The notes: generated by a model from the sequence alone, not told the origin. A DNA stretch of 64,000 bases from Planctomycetota bacterium (GCA_027493625.1 JAOSKM010000002.1:992001-1056000); one strand, 5' to 3'; positions 22,723-33,099 are shown, counted from the first letter of the stretch. A program made the numbers and translations.

Positions 22723-23556
22723 ATGCGCCGCGTGCAGTTCGGCCGTGTGCCCGAGCCTCTGTCGCTGATCGGGCAGGGCACCTGGGAGATGGGCGAATCT
22801 CGCCGCACGCGCGCGCAGGAAGTGCGCGCCCTGCAACTGGGCCTTGAGCTGGGCATGAACCTGATCGACACCGCCGAGATGTACGCCTCCGGCGGCGCCG
22901 AGGAAGTGGTGGGCGAGGCCATCGCCGGCCGGCGCGAGGGGGTGTTCCTGGTCAGCAAGGTGCTGCCGCAGAACGCCTCGCGCAACGGCACGCTGAAGGC
23001 CTGCGAGCGCAGCCTGAAGCGCCTGGGCGTTGAGGCGATCGACCTGTACCTGCTGCACTGGCCCGGCGATCACCCCCTGGCAGACACCATCGCAGCGTTT
23101 CAAGAGCTGCGCGACAGCGGCAAGATCCGCCACTGGGGCGTGAGCAACCTGCGCATGGACGACCTGGCGGAGTGCGAGCGCATCGCGCCCGGCGAGAACG
23201 CCACCAACCAGGTGCTCTACAACCTGCAGCGGCGCGGCATCGAGGCCGACATGGTTCCGTGGTGCCTGCAACACGGCGTGCTGATCATGGCCTACTCGCC
23301 GCTCGACCAGGGGCGACTGCGCAAGCCAAAACAACTGAAAGCCGTGGCTGAACGCCACAACGCCACGCCCGAGCAGGTGGCCCTGGCCTGGAGCGTGCGC
23401 AACCAGGGCTTCATCACCATCCCGAAATCCAGCAACGAAACACGTCTGCGCCAGAACGCCGCGGCCGTGCAGCTGGTCTTGACGCCGCAAGACCTGGCCG
23501 AGCTGGATGAAGCCTTCCCGCCCCCGCGCGGGCCCGTCGAGCTGGAAACGGCGTAG
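22723..23556 (+). CDS. Aldo/keto reductase
   Basis: GMNLIDTAEMYASGGAEEVVGEAI..VFLVSKVLPQNAS..LYLLHWPGDHPLADTI..GKIRHWGVSN. Confidence 0.93.
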   Translation: MRRVQFGRVPEPLSLIGQGTWEMGESRRTRAQEVRALQLGLELGMNLIDTAEMYASGGAEEVVGEAIAGRREGVFLVSKVLPQNASRNGTLKACERSLKRLGVEAIDLYLLHWPGDHPLADTIAAFQELRDSGKIRHWGVSNLRMDDLAECERIAPGENATNQVLYNLQRRGIEADMVPWCLQHGVLIMAYSPLDQGRLRKPKQLKAVAERHNATPEQVALAWSVRNQGFITIPKSSNETRLRQNAAAVQLVLTPQDLAELDEAFPPPRGPVELETA

Positions 23557-23637
23557 CTTGCTCGCGCTTTGCGCTCGCCTGTGAATGGACGCAAAGCAGC
23601 GAAGGTGGCGAAGGTCGCGAAGAACGACACTGCGCAA

Positions 23638-23708
23638 GCAACCATAGGTGCACATACATTCACATGGTCGTCCGTGACGCATGTGTACCTATGTGAAGAG
23701 ATGGTTGC
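23638..23708. repeat. Oligomer-built imperfect inverted repeat (TNCACATA-type units)
   Basis: GCAACCATAGGTGCACATACATTCACATGG..GCATGTGTACCTATGTGAAGAGATGGTTGC, between convergent genes. Confidence 0.65.
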
Positions 23709-23739
23709 TGTGGTCTTTTCCCGTGGAGTTCGCGTAAAA

Positions 23740-24687
23740 CTATACGTTCGCCGGTTGTGAGTTGGTGAACTTGTGGCCGCGCTGGGGGCCGCGCTTGGTG
23801 AGCGTCATGACCTCGGGGCCCTTTTCGGTCATCAGGATGGTGTGCTCGAACTGGGCCGAAAGCTTGCGGTCGATGGTGTAGGCCGTCCAGTTGTCGAAGC
23901 GGTCAACCTCCGAGCGCCAGCTGCCCACGTTGATCATCGGCTCGATCGTGAAACACATGCCCGGGTCCAGCGTTTCGTTGCCGTGGCTGTTCTCCGCGAA
24001 ATGCGGGATGTGTGGGCGCTGGTGGAAGCGCTTGCCGATGCCGTGGCCGAAGAATTCCTTCACCACGGAAAAACCCGCCGCCTTGGCCACGCGCTGGATG
24101 GCGCGGCCGATCTCCTTCACCTTGCAGCCGGGCGTGAGCGCGTCGATGGCCGCCCACATGGCGTCGAAGCTGCACTGGGTGACGCGCAGGGCCTCGTCGC
24201 TGACCGCGCCCACCAGCAGGGTTTCGCTCTGGTCGCCGTGCCAGCCGTCCACGATGCTGGTGAGGTCCACGTTGATGATGTCGCCTTCCTTCAGCACCTG
24301 CGTGCCGGGCACGCCGTGGCAGATCACCTCGTTCACGCTGGTGCAGCAGCTTTTGGTGTAGCCGCGGTAGCCCAGGGTGGCGGGCGTGTGGCCGTGCTGG
24401 ATGGTGTAATCGTGCACCAGCTGGTCGATCTCGCCGGTGCTGATGCCGGGTTTCACGTAGTCGCGGATGTAATCCATCAGCTGCGCGTTGAAGGCGCAGG
24501 CGCGGCGCATGCTGTTGCGTTCTTCTTCATCCAGATGCAGGGGGTCACGGCGCGGCGTGGCCGCGGGCGGCTGCACGACGCCCTGCGCGCCGGCCTGGTC
24601 CTGGGCCTGGTGGCACTTCTTGTACTTACGGCCGCTGCCACACCAGCAGGCGTCGTTTGGTCCCGGTTTGCGATCCTTCATTTCCAT
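23740..24687 (-). CDS. map: Type I methionyl aminopeptidase with N-terminal SEC-C zinc motif
   Basis: GPNDACWCGSGRKYKKCHQ; GYRGYTKSCCTSVNEVICHGVP; EFFGHGIGKRFHQRPHIPHF; TIEPMINVG. Confidence 0.95.
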   Translation of the reverse strand: MEMKDRKPGPNDACWCGSGRKYKKCHQAQDQAGAQGVVQPPAATPRRDPLHLDEEERNSMRRACAFNAQLMDYIRDYVKPGISTGEIDQLVHDYTIQHGHTPATLGYRGYTKSCCTSVNEVICHGVPGTQVLKEGDIINVDLTSIVDGWHGDQSETLLVGAVSDEALRVTQCSFDAMWAAIDALTPGCKVKEIGRAIQRVAKAAGFSVVKEFFGHGIGKRFHQRPHIPHFAENSHGNETLDPGMCFTIEPMINVGSWRSEVDRFDNWTAYTIDRKLSAQFEHTILMTEKGPEVMTLTKRGPQRGHKFTNSQPANV

Positions 24688-24770
24688 CCTCGCTATCAAC
24701 TTTAGCGCGCCTCGGCCGTGATGCCAGAACGCGGCTGGCGGGAACGGCCGGAGATTTACAGACTTAACGC

Positions 24771-25889
24771 ATGAGCGTGCGCCATCCAAGTTACTGGGAA
24801 TCCGGCCTGCAACCCGCGCCCCCGGCCGGCGAGCTTGCTCGTGAAGTAGACGTGCTGATCGTGGGCGCCGGCTTCATGGGGCGCTGGCTGGCGTATTTCC
24901 TGCGCGGGCGCAGCGTGCAGGTGATCGAGCGCGACGGCTTCAGCTACGGGGCCTCCAGCCGCAACGCGGGCTTCCTGACCTGCGGCCAGGTCAGCGAGAT
25001 GCTGGCGGACTTCGAGACGGCGGGCTTCGATGGCGTGATCGACACCTTCCTGCGCCGGCGCAAAGGCATCGCCCTTGCGCGCCGCGAGTTCCCGGAGCTG
25101 GAACTGGACCCCTGCGGCTCGTTCGACTACGACCCGGTTACGGAGCGCGGCCGCGAGCTGCTGGGGCAACTTAACGTGGCCGCGGGCGAGAAGCTGTACA
25201 GCGTGAAGCCCGCGAACCTGGGCGGCGTCGAGCGCGAGGCGTACTTCAACGCGGCGGACGCCGGCGTGCACCCGGTCAAGCTGCTGCAGACTTTGCAGGA
25301 TCACTCGCCCCACGCGCGCTACGCCTTTGGGGTGCGGGCCGTGCGGGTGGGGGACGGCACGGCCGAGCTGGAGGTGGCGGGGCAGCGTGTGGACGTGAAG
25401 TACCAGCGCGCGTTCATCTGCACCAACGCCTTCGCCGCTGAGCTTGACGCGTCAAGCCCCGTGGTGCCCGGGCGCGGGCAGGTGATTGTCACCAGCCCGG
25501 TCAGCACCCAGACCAGCAATGCGCTGGGCTACATGAACCAGGGCTACGACTACTTCCGCTTCGTGGACGGCCGGCTGCTGATCGGCGGCGGGCGCAACCG
25601 CTTCCCGGCCGAGACGGGTACATCGGAGCTGCGGCCGACGGTGCACGTGCGGCAGTGGCTGGAGCAGCAGGCGGAGCTGGTAATCGGCCATCGCGACTGG
25701 ACCACTGAACACCACTGGGCAGGCATGATGGGTTTTGTGGGAGGCCAACACCTCGGCGGCTCGCCGCGCCGCAGGCTGGACGAGCACACGGAGATCATCG
25801 CCGGCTTCGGCGGCATGGGCGTAGCGCTGGCGCCTCTGTACGCTAAGGATATAGCAAAGAAATGCCCTAATCGCCTAAAATTACCTTAG
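24771..25889 (+). CDS. FAD-dependent (DAO-family) oxidoreductase
   Basis: DVLIVGAGFMGRWLAYFLRGRSVQVIERDGFSYGASSRNAGFLTCGQ. Confidence 0.88.
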   Translation: MSVRHPSYWESGLQPAPPAGELAREVDVLIVGAGFMGRWLAYFLRGRSVQVIERDGFSYGASSRNAGFLTCGQVSEMLADFETAGFDGVIDTFLRRRKGIALARREFPELELDPCGSFDYDPVTERGRELLGQLNVAAGEKLYSVKPANLGGVEREAYFNAADAGVHPVKLLQTLQDHSPHARYAFGVRAVRVGDGTAELEVAGQRVDVKYQRAFICTNAFAAELDASSPVVPGRGQVIVTSPVSTQTSNALGYMNQGYDYFRFVDGRLLIGGGRNRFPAETGTSELRPTVHVRQWLEQQAELVIGHRDWTTEHHWAGMMGFVGGQHLGGSPRRRLDEHTEIIAGFGGMGVALAPLYAKDIAKKCPNRLKLP

Positions 25890-26010
25890 AGTATATTGTA
25901 CAGCAGTATCGCAAACTCCGAAACAGTGTAGAGATTGCTGTTGAAAAAAAAAAGACAGTTCAGTTAGGTTCCTGGGCGTTCTCCACATCTAATTTTGCGA
26001 GGAGCATCCA

Positions 26011-27795
26011 GTGAAGAAGATCGGAAATGCCTTCAGCCTCGGATTTGTTTTCCTGCTCGCCCTGTCATTGGCTTGCTGGAATACTGAAGAGGCGGCTCAG
26101 GCGTCAGCACATCCTCCCGGACAGCCTCCGGCGGACCCTCCGCCTTTTATCTTTGGGCAGACTCCAGATGGAGGTGAAACGCCCCCGACCTATGAGGCCG
26201 TTACCCACCAAACGCTTGATTCTGGCGAAGATCGTTGGACGATGAATGACATCGGCGAAACGCTAACATTGCACGATGGTGGTGGGTCATGGGAAGGGAC
26301 ACTTGATGATGGTGATCCGGACACCTCGGATTCCATCACGATTGAAAGTGGTTCGTACGCGGACATCCGCGGCATTCGTATTTACATTGGCACGGCCGGA
26401 GACGACTCATACGCAACTGACTACGAAGGACGGAACATCATAATAGGTCTCAGCGGAAATGACAAACTGTGGGGGAATAAAGGCAGGGACTACATCTTTG
26501 GCGGTGCTGGACGAAACGTCCTTTACGGCGGAGCGGGTGATGATTTCCTTGATCTTTCGAATAGCGATGAGTTATCCAACTCGGCAACTGGTGGTCCGGG
26601 AAATGACTATATCATCGGGTCTCCGTATAACGATATCCTGATTGGGGACAGCGAAAACGGACAGATGGGTTATGGGGCATACATTGACTATATATGGACC
26701 GGGAATGGGATCGATAAAGTCGATGCCGGACCGGGAAGCGACACGATCTATGTAACAAGCAGCGCGGGGGTGTTCATAGGCGGAGGCGAGTCAGATGAGT
26801 TGTATATATATACCGGTAGCGAATGCACATTCATTGGTGACTACGAAGAAGACTCGGAAGATGATGTGTGGGCTGCGGGGTACAACTTTGATGACGACAG
26901 CGATGACCATCCCGGCATAGATTACTTCACCGTCTACAATACGACCGGAAGGACGCAATTCTATTGTGGCCCATGCAACGATACAGTGAAGTATGGTGGC
27001 AAACACGCTGACATGATTCGCGGGCAAGCAGGCGGCGATACACTCGATGGAGGGCCGAACGAAATCGACACACCTGACGATCCCAATACAAAGAATGTCA
27101 ACGAGCATGTTGACAATCATGACGAGATCATCGGCGGCGATGGAGACGACTTTGTTTTTGGCAACTCCGGGGATGATCGTTGTTACGGAAACTCAGGGTC
27201 GGACCAGATCTGGGGTGGTAGCGGTGACGACAAGCTCTCTGGTGGAGAGGGTGCTGACTTCATATGGGGTGATTTATCAGACATTCCCAATGGGGGGCCG
27301 CAAGCAGACGTAAGCTATGACGACGTCATTGACGGCAAGGAGGATAATGATTATCTACGCGGAGACTGGGGTAACGACGTGATACACTGTGGTACTGGGA
27401 GCGATACAGCTTTTGGGGACGAAGGAAACGACAGAATACATGGTGATATAGGTTCGGATTACCTGTACGGCAACGAAGGGGAAGATGTCCTGATCGATCA
27501 TAGTAGAGAGATTGATACTTTAATCGGGGGAGACGGGAGTGACAAGGTGTCGTGCTGGGATGATCTGGTACAAAACCCGTCTAACGGCGTAGACTACGTA
27601 CGCGGTGACGACCCGTTGATGTCCAACAACATTGACGAGTTCTGGCTTGATGACGGGGACGATTCTGACGTTCAGGCTGAACCTGAGTTGGCTGATCCCA
27701 ATCAAGCGCACTATACAATCGCTATTGCGGAGGATGTAACCTCATGGAAGCAGGTGTCCGCGGCAAAATCTGTCAAAGACAACTCATGCAGTTAG
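26011..27795 (+). CDS. RTX (hemolysin-type Ca-binding) repeat lipoprotein
   Basis: Lipobox LALSLAC; GGAGDDFLDLSN, GDDFVFGNSGDDRCYGNSGSDQIWGGSGDDKLSGGEGADFIWGD. Confidence 0.85.
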   Translation: MKKIGNAFSLGFVFLLALSLACWNTEEAAQASAHPPGQPPADPPPFIFGQTPDGGETPPTYEAVTHQTLDSGEDRWTMNDIGETLTLHDGGGSWEGTLDDGDPDTSDSITIESGSYADIRGIRIYIGTAGDDSYATDYEGRNIIIGLSGNDKLWGNKGRDYIFGGAGRNVLYGGAGDDFLDLSNSDELSNSATGGPGNDYIIGSPYNDILIGDSENGQMGYGAYIDYIWTGNGIDKVDAGPGSDTIYVTSSAGVFIGGGESDELYIYTGSECTFIGDYEEDSEDDVWAAGYNFDDDSDDHPGIDYFTVYNTTGRTQFYCGPCNDTVKYGGKHADMIRGQAGGDTLDGGPNEIDTPDDPNTKNVNEHVDNHDEIIGGDGDDFVFGNSGDDRCYGNSGSDQIWGGSGDDKLSGGEGADFIWGDLSDIPNGGPQADVSYDDVIDGKEDNDYLRGDWGNDVIHCGTGSDTAFGDEGNDRIHGDIGSDYLYGNEGEDVLIDHSREIDTLIGGDGSDKVSCWDDLVQNPSNGVDYVRGDDPLMSNNIDEFWLDDGDDSDVQAEPELADPNQAHYTIAIAEDVTSWKQVSAAKSVKDNSCS

Positions 27796-27818
27796 TCGAG
27801 ATGAGTTGAGAACGGTCC

Positions 27819-29441
27819 ATGAGCCATCGGGTCAGAATACATCTAACGTTGCTATTGGTGGTTGCGCTTGCTGCAGCTGTGGGAGTGTATATTGCGTATC
27901 ATCAGACGCCTCACCATACTCAGCGCGCTGCGCGAAACGCCGATCCGTATGCAATGGGAGGCAACAAACCTTCAGATGAAGTGCCGGTAAGAGAGGAAGG
28001 GGGACCAATATCTGATAGGGCAAATACCACTCGTCCTGAAATATCGGATGCTGGTCCGACGAGTGATCCGTCGGCGGCAACTGGTATGACAAGCGAAGTA
28101 AACGCGTCAAGCAAATGGTCGGAGATACATCCTTGGTACGGACCTGTTGACTCTATTCTGCTTCAGCAGTTACCGGAATCGAACCTCGAAGCGGAACGCC
28201 CAACGGCGTCCTATTGGTCGACTTGGTCAGACTCAGAACTCGAGGCATACCTGGTTGAAACAGATGATTTCTACAGCATTCCGGAGGGGACTGCGCTTTA
28301 CTCGGTTGACGTGATCCCGGTTGGGTATCCGGTATCGGCTGAAATCCCCGAAATCGAGCTTACAGATACCGCGACGGAAGAGCGCTGGAAGGCGAAGGGA
28401 TTCTTCAAAAAGCGGGGAAAGGGAGTACCCAAGATATGGATGTTAGCCCCACACAGGCCTGATTCCATCCTGGTGATGCGCGCCCGCTTCGGTGGCGGCC
28501 ATGGCGCGCTGTTGATCAGGCCCGGTTTCTTCCAACCCAACTCCGTCGGCTCGGCGCGGGATGGGCGCGTCTGGCGTCGTTCCAAACGACCCGACCGTTC
28601 GAAGTACAGCTTGACTGTCTTGTGCTTTGATCACGAGCGATCTACGGTTGCAGGCAATGTACAAGTCCAACACGCTGATGGGATACCCGTACCCGGGGCA
28701 GCAGTGGTTCGGAATGGCCAAGTACTCGGAATGACCGACGCTGGCGGCATCTCAGGTGTCTATCGGTTGCCCGACGACTGGAGCGAATCCGCATTGTCGA
28801 CACCGGAGTCCTATGCTGTCTGGAAACACGGTTATACACCTCGCTTTCTAAGAGCCGACGTTTTCGAGAACCAGAGCGCCGTACACGTGGAATTGTCGAC
28901 CCGGGAGGTGTTCGTATCGGGCCAACTCACGGGAAGACTGCCTGATGCTGCCCAATTGCGATTTGAGCGCAATGCCTACGTGAAAAGTGATGGTAACACT
29001 GGAGATCGCCGCACTATTGCGTTCATTACAACAGACTGGCAATTCACCGACTTCCGAACCAGTTTTCTGAATGGCCCCTTTGATCCATTCCAAGTGATGT
29101 TAAGTATCCCGCCCGAAGGTGCAACGAAGGCGACTCAGGACAACGCCTTACGGCACAACGCAGCCATCCGACCGCGAATTGACGAGTTGACCAGAGCAAG
29201 CGGTCAGGTAGATCCCAATTGGGACGATTTCCAACGCTGGTATGGGCGCACTTGGCGCTTGGAGGGCTCAAACTTCAGCGCAGTGTTGCCTTTTGCTGGT
29301 CGCTTCGGGATTGTAATCGGACGAAATGATCCGTCCGAAGCTTACGACAGCAATCCAGCACACCCAATCGAGAGCCATTTCGTTGAGGTAACCGCGAATG
29401 GAACGAGCGCCCCCGCCTTCGTATTGCATGCCAGCGATTGA
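27819..29441 (+). CDS. Hypothetical membrane-anchored/secreted protein with a possible carboxypeptidase-regulatory-like segment
   Basis: N-terminal TM HLTLLLVVALAAAVGVYIAY; GIPVPGAAVVRNGQVLGMTDAGGISGVYRL. Confidence 0.65.
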   Translation: MSHRVRIHLTLLLVVALAAAVGVYIAYHQTPHHTQRAARNADPYAMGGNKPSDEVPVREEGGPISDRANTTRPEISDAGPTSDPSAATGMTSEVNASSKWSEIHPWYGPVDSILLQQLPESNLEAERPTASYWSTWSDSELEAYLVETDDFYSIPEGTALYSVDVIPVGYPVSAEIPEIELTDTATEERWKAKGFFKKRGKGVPKIWMLAPHRPDSILVMRARFGGGHGALLIRPGFFQPNSVGSARDGRVWRRSKRPDRSKYSLTVLCFDHERSTVAGNVQVQHADGIPVPGAAVVRNGQVLGMTDAGGISGVYRLPDDWSESALSTPESYAVWKHGYTPRFLRADVFENQSAVHVELSTREVFVSGQLTGRLPDAAQLRFERNAYVKSDGNTGDRRTIAFITTDWQFTDFRTSFLNGPFDPFQVMLSIPPEGATKATQDNALRHNAAIRPRIDELTRASGQVDPNWDDFQRWYGRTWRLEGSNFSAVLPFAGRFGIVIGRNDPSEAYDSNPAHPIESHFVEVTANGTSAPAFVLHASD

Positions 29442-29482
29442 GCAGTTGGGTGTCAGTGGTACCCCATAGGCCCCGCTGTTTT

Positions 29483-31459
29483 TCAGTCGATCACCGCCAC
29501 GCGCAGTTGGTTGCGGTGATTGGGATCGGGCGTCGGTACTGTGCCCGTCAGGCCGGGCAGCAGCACGGTGGGCGGCGGGGTGGTGCCGCCCGATGTGGAC
29601 TGCGCGCCGCCCGCGGGTTGGCTCCAGTTGGCTGAGTAATACTCGTAGCTGTCGTAGGTCAGCTCGTGGTACGCGATCGCCACGTCGTCGCCCTTCAACA
29701 CCGCGTCGTAGCCCATCCAGGCCAGGGTCGTGATCAGGTAGCCTTGCGGCATGCCCGCCGGTGGCGTGCCGCCCGCCACGGCCGTGGATTGCGTGATGCG
29801 CGACAGCGCGGGCGTGCTGGTGCCGAAGTCGTCCCACGTCAGGTCATGCAGCTCAAGGCCCCAGCCTGCGGGCGATACGTACAGCAAGTCCACGCGTTTG
29901 CTGCCGTTCTGCATGCGGGCGTGCACGGAGGGCTGCATGGCGCCGGAAATCGGCACGCTGTGGGCCAGCTGGAAAGTCGCGCCGGCGTTGGTGCTGTGGT
30001 AGAGGCGCACGCCGTCGGTGCGCTCGTAGGTGTAGAAGATCTCGAGGCTCGCGCCGCTGCCCAGCACGCAGACGTGCGGGTCGCAGGGCATCACGTTGTC
30101 CTCCTGGTCGATCTGCACGTCGTAGAAGCCCTGGCTGCCGCTCTGTCGCACCGCGCAGCGATAGCGCGCCGAGCTGGTGATCGTCCAGCTGCCCGGGTTC
30201 CAGAGCATGCTGGTGTAGCCGTAGCCGATCACCAGGTCGTTGCCCTGGCTGTACTCCAGGTGCATCAGCAGCGGCGTCACGTCGTAGCCCGCGTTGTGCA
30301 CGGCCGTCGGCGTGCCCCAGACGTAGCCGGTGGGGGTGTTGTTGGCGTCAAAGCCGGAGGGCACGGCCTCGATCAGCATCAGGTGGCTGGAGCAGTTCCA
30401 GCTGGTGGTCCACACGTTCTTCCAGTAGAGCACGCCGAGCGTGTAGTTCGGCGCGATCGCCATCTGCACTAGGCGCGTGCCGGGGTCGGCGGCAGGGTCA
30501 AGCTGCTGCACGATGGGGAAGCTGCCGCCCCGGTTCAGGCTGACTTCCGCGCGCACCTGGCCGCTGCCGGTGTAGGCCACGGCCAGCACGTTGCCGAGAG
30601 CCGCCACTTCCTGGTCGCGCCAGAAGCCGGAGTCGGGGGATTGCGCCTCGGCCTCGCCGCCGGTGACCGCGCTGGTGGTGGTGTCGAGCTGCAGCCAGCG
30701 GCGGTTGCGGTCAACGTAGGTTTGCGTGGTACGGTCGCCGTCGTAGGCCACCACGCTGTAGCGGTCGCCCGAAAGCGCCAGCGAAGGCAGGCCGAACTGC
30801 GGCGAATCGCTGGAGTACAGGTCGGTGGTCGTCATGCCCGCGCGGAAGCCCTGCGGGTTGCCGGCCGAAAGGTTGATGGCGCTGCTGTTGCCGATGCGCA
30901 CGCGGATGCCGATGTCGATCACGTCGTTGTTGAGCGGCACGCGGGCGATCAGCACCTGCTCGGCGCTGATGTTGCCGCGTACGGTCACGCGCGAGAAGCC
31001 GTCGCCGTTGATGTCCACCGAGTTGCCGGCGTTGGACATGCCCGGCGCCTCGAGCGTCATGCCGTTGGCGGCGATGGTTTCCGCGCCCGCGGTCTGGGTG
31101 ATGCCGGCCGCTTCCACGTGGCCGAGGTTGATGCGGGTGAGCCCCCAGTTGCCGGCGCCGCGCGCCACCAGGTTGAAGGCGAAGTCGGTGCCGGCGGGCG
31201 TCTCCAGGTCGTAGACGCGGTCAAAGGTGCCGACGCCGAAACGCGAGGCGTTGACCGTGCCGGACAGGGTATCCACCTGCTCGGGCTGGATTTCGGTCAT
31301 GCCGGCCGAAAGCGTGACGTCCGTGGTGGCAAAGCCGCCGCCACCCCCGCCCCCGCCGCCGATGGTGATCGAGCTGCTGATCGCCGCAAAGTCGACGTTG
31401 AAGCACCCGTACATAAGGAAGGAAAGGGCCAGCAGAGACACAACGAACCGTGTGCGCAT
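29483..31459 (-). CDS. Large surface lipoprotein with poly-Gly after the lipobox
   Basis: MRTRFVVSLLALSFLMYGCFNVDFAAISSSITIGGGGGGGGGFATTDVTL. Confidence 0.75.
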   Translation of the reverse strand: MRTRFVVSLLALSFLMYGCFNVDFAAISSSITIGGGGGGGGGFATTDVTLSAGMTEIQPEQVDTLSGTVNASRFGVGTFDRVYDLETPAGTDFAFNLVARGAGNWGLTRINLGHVEAAGITQTAGAETIAANGMTLEAPGMSNAGNSVDINGDGFSRVTVRGNISAEQVLIARVPLNNDVIDIGIRVRIGNSSAINLSAGNPQGFRAGMTTTDLYSSDSPQFGLPSLALSGDRYSVVAYDGDRTTQTYVDRNRRWLQLDTTTSAVTGGEAEAQSPDSGFWRDQEVAALGNVLAVAYTGSGQVRAEVSLNRGGSFPIVQQLDPAADPGTRLVQMAIAPNYTLGVLYWKNVWTTSWNCSSHLMLIEAVPSGFDANNTPTGYVWGTPTAVHNAGYDVTPLLMHLEYSQGNDLVIGYGYTSMLWNPGSWTITSSARYRCAVRQSGSQGFYDVQIDQEDNVMPCDPHVCVLGSGASLEIFYTYERTDGVRLYHSTNAGATFQLAHSVPISGAMQPSVHARMQNGSKRVDLLYVSPAGWGLELHDLTWDDFGTSTPALSRITQSTAVAGGTPPAGMPQGYLITTLAWMGYDAVLKGDDVAIAYHELTYDSYEYYSANWSQPAGGAQSTSGGTTPPPTVLLPGLTGTVPTPDPNHRNQLRVAVID

Positions 31460-31586
31460 GGCGGCACCCCCGCGGAAATGTGAGCGAACAAGCATACCAC
31501 GCGGTCGCGGGTCCCGCGAAAAAGCTTTGGATTGTGCTCCGCGCGAGGTGCGTACCTTCGGCGGTCGGGTTTGCTATCCTGCGGCC

Positions 31587-32867
31587 ATGGCTGAACTTAG
31601 GTACGTATCCGCGGAACAGGCGGTGGCCGGCATCAAGTCGGGCGAGCGGGTCTTCATCGGATCCGGCGCCGCCGAGCCGAACGCGCTGGTCAAGGCCATG
31701 ACCGCCCGCGCCCCCGAGCTGCGCGGCGTCAACGTGCTGCACATCCTGACCCTCGGCGAGGCGCCCTACGTCGCGCCCGAGTACGCGGCAAGCTTCCGGC
31801 ACACCGCATTCTTCATCGGGCACAACGTGCGCGAGGCCGTGCAGCAGGGCCGCGCCGACTTCATGCCGATTTTCCTGGGCGAGATCCCGGCCCTGTTCGA
31901 GCGGCGCCTGCCGCTGGACTGGGCCCTGGTGCAGCTCAGCCCGCCCGACAAGCACGGCTATTGCACGGTGGGTGTGGCCGCTGACGTGGTGATGGGCGCG
32001 ATCCGCCACGCGCGCAACGTGGTGGCCGAGATCAACCCGAACATGCCGCGCGCCTGGGGCAACACCATCATCCATGTGGATGAACTGCACGGCGCGGTCG
32101 AGGTTGACTACCCCCTGCCGGAGCTGCTCCCGGAGCCGATCGACGAGGTCAGCGCCGCGATCGGCCGTCACGTGGCCGGCCTGATCGACGACGGCGACTG
32201 CCTGCAACTGGGCATCGGCACGATCCCGAACGCGGTGCTGAAAGAGCTGCGCAATCACACGCACCTGGGCGTGCACACGGAGATGCTGAGCGACGGGATC
32301 GTTGAGCTGGTGCGCGGCGGGGCCATCGACTGCACGCGCAAGAACTACCACCCGGACAAGATCATCTGCAGCTTCGTGATGGGCACCCGCGCGCTCTATG
32401 ACTTCGTGGACGACAACCCGTTCGTGGAAAGCTACGGCAACGAGTTCGTGAACGACCCGTTCAACATCGCCAAGAACGACCGCATGGTGGCGGTCAACAG
32501 CGCGATCCAGGTGGACTTGACGGGGCAAGTCAACTCGGACTCTGTGGGCTCGCGGCCGTACTCGGGCATCGGCGGCCAGGTCGATTTCATCCGCGGCGCG
32601 GCGCGCTCCAAGGGCGGCCGTCCGATCATTGCATTGCCCAGCACCGCCAAGGGCGGCACGCTGAGTCGCATCACACCGACGCTGATGGAGGGCGCGGGCG
32701 TGGTGACCTCGCGGGGCGACGTGCATTACGTGGTGACCGAGCACGGGGTGGCCGACCTGTACGCCAAGGGCATCCACCAGCGCGCGCGGGCGCTGATCAA
32801 AATCGCCCACCCCAGTTTCCGCGAAGAGCTGGAGCGCAAAGCGCGCGAGCTGAACCTGCTGGCGTAA
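31587..32867 (+). CDS. Acetyl-CoA hydrolase/transferase family protein
   Basis: RVFIGSGAAEPNALVKAM..LDWALVQLSPPDKHGYCTVGVAADV..LQLGIGTIPNAVL..RPIIALPSTAKGG. Confidence 0.92.
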   Translation: MAELRYVSAEQAVAGIKSGERVFIGSGAAEPNALVKAMTARAPELRGVNVLHILTLGEAPYVAPEYAASFRHTAFFIGHNVREAVQQGRADFMPIFLGEIPALFERRLPLDWALVQLSPPDKHGYCTVGVAADVVMGAIRHARNVVAEINPNMPRAWGNTIIHVDELHGAVEVDYPLPELLPEPIDEVSAAIGRHVAGLIDDGDCLQLGIGTIPNAVLKELRNHTHLGVHTEMLSDGIVELVRGGAIDCTRKNYHPDKIICSFVMGTRALYDFVDDNPFVESYGNEFVNDPFNIAKNDRMVAVNSAIQVDLTGQVNSDSVGSRPYSGIGGQVDFIRGAARSKGGRPIIALPSTAKGGTLSRITPTLMEGAGVVTSRGDVHYVVTEHGVADLYAKGIHQRARALIKIAHPSFREELERKARELNLLA

Positions 32868-33099
32868 ACCTCGACGAGCTGCAACTGCGGGCCGGTGCAG
32901 CGGCGCCAGGTAAGGCTTCAGTTCCAGGCTCCCCGACCCGGGATCGCCCTCCAATGCCGTTGATCGGGCCGCAAACACGCAGCGTGCTGTGCAATCTCGT
33001 GCACCGTGGTGTGGTGTTCCGGCGGCCGAGCCTGTGCGGTGCGAAAAAAGCAGGCCTCGCGGGCGTGGGGGGCGCCCGCGAGGCTGTTGTTGCCGGGTA

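Larger units (their letters stand above)
25845..29455. other. Compositionally distinct (AT-richer) genomic island
   Basis: Abrupt change in base and codon usage inside the 3' end of the oxidoreductase and again at ~29.45 kb; contains two genes. Confidence 0.65.

Noticed and set aside
29483-31459. Autotransporter or adhesin function for the poly-Gly lipoprotein
   Set aside because: No beta-barrel or adhesin motif recognised; only lipoprotein status is supported.
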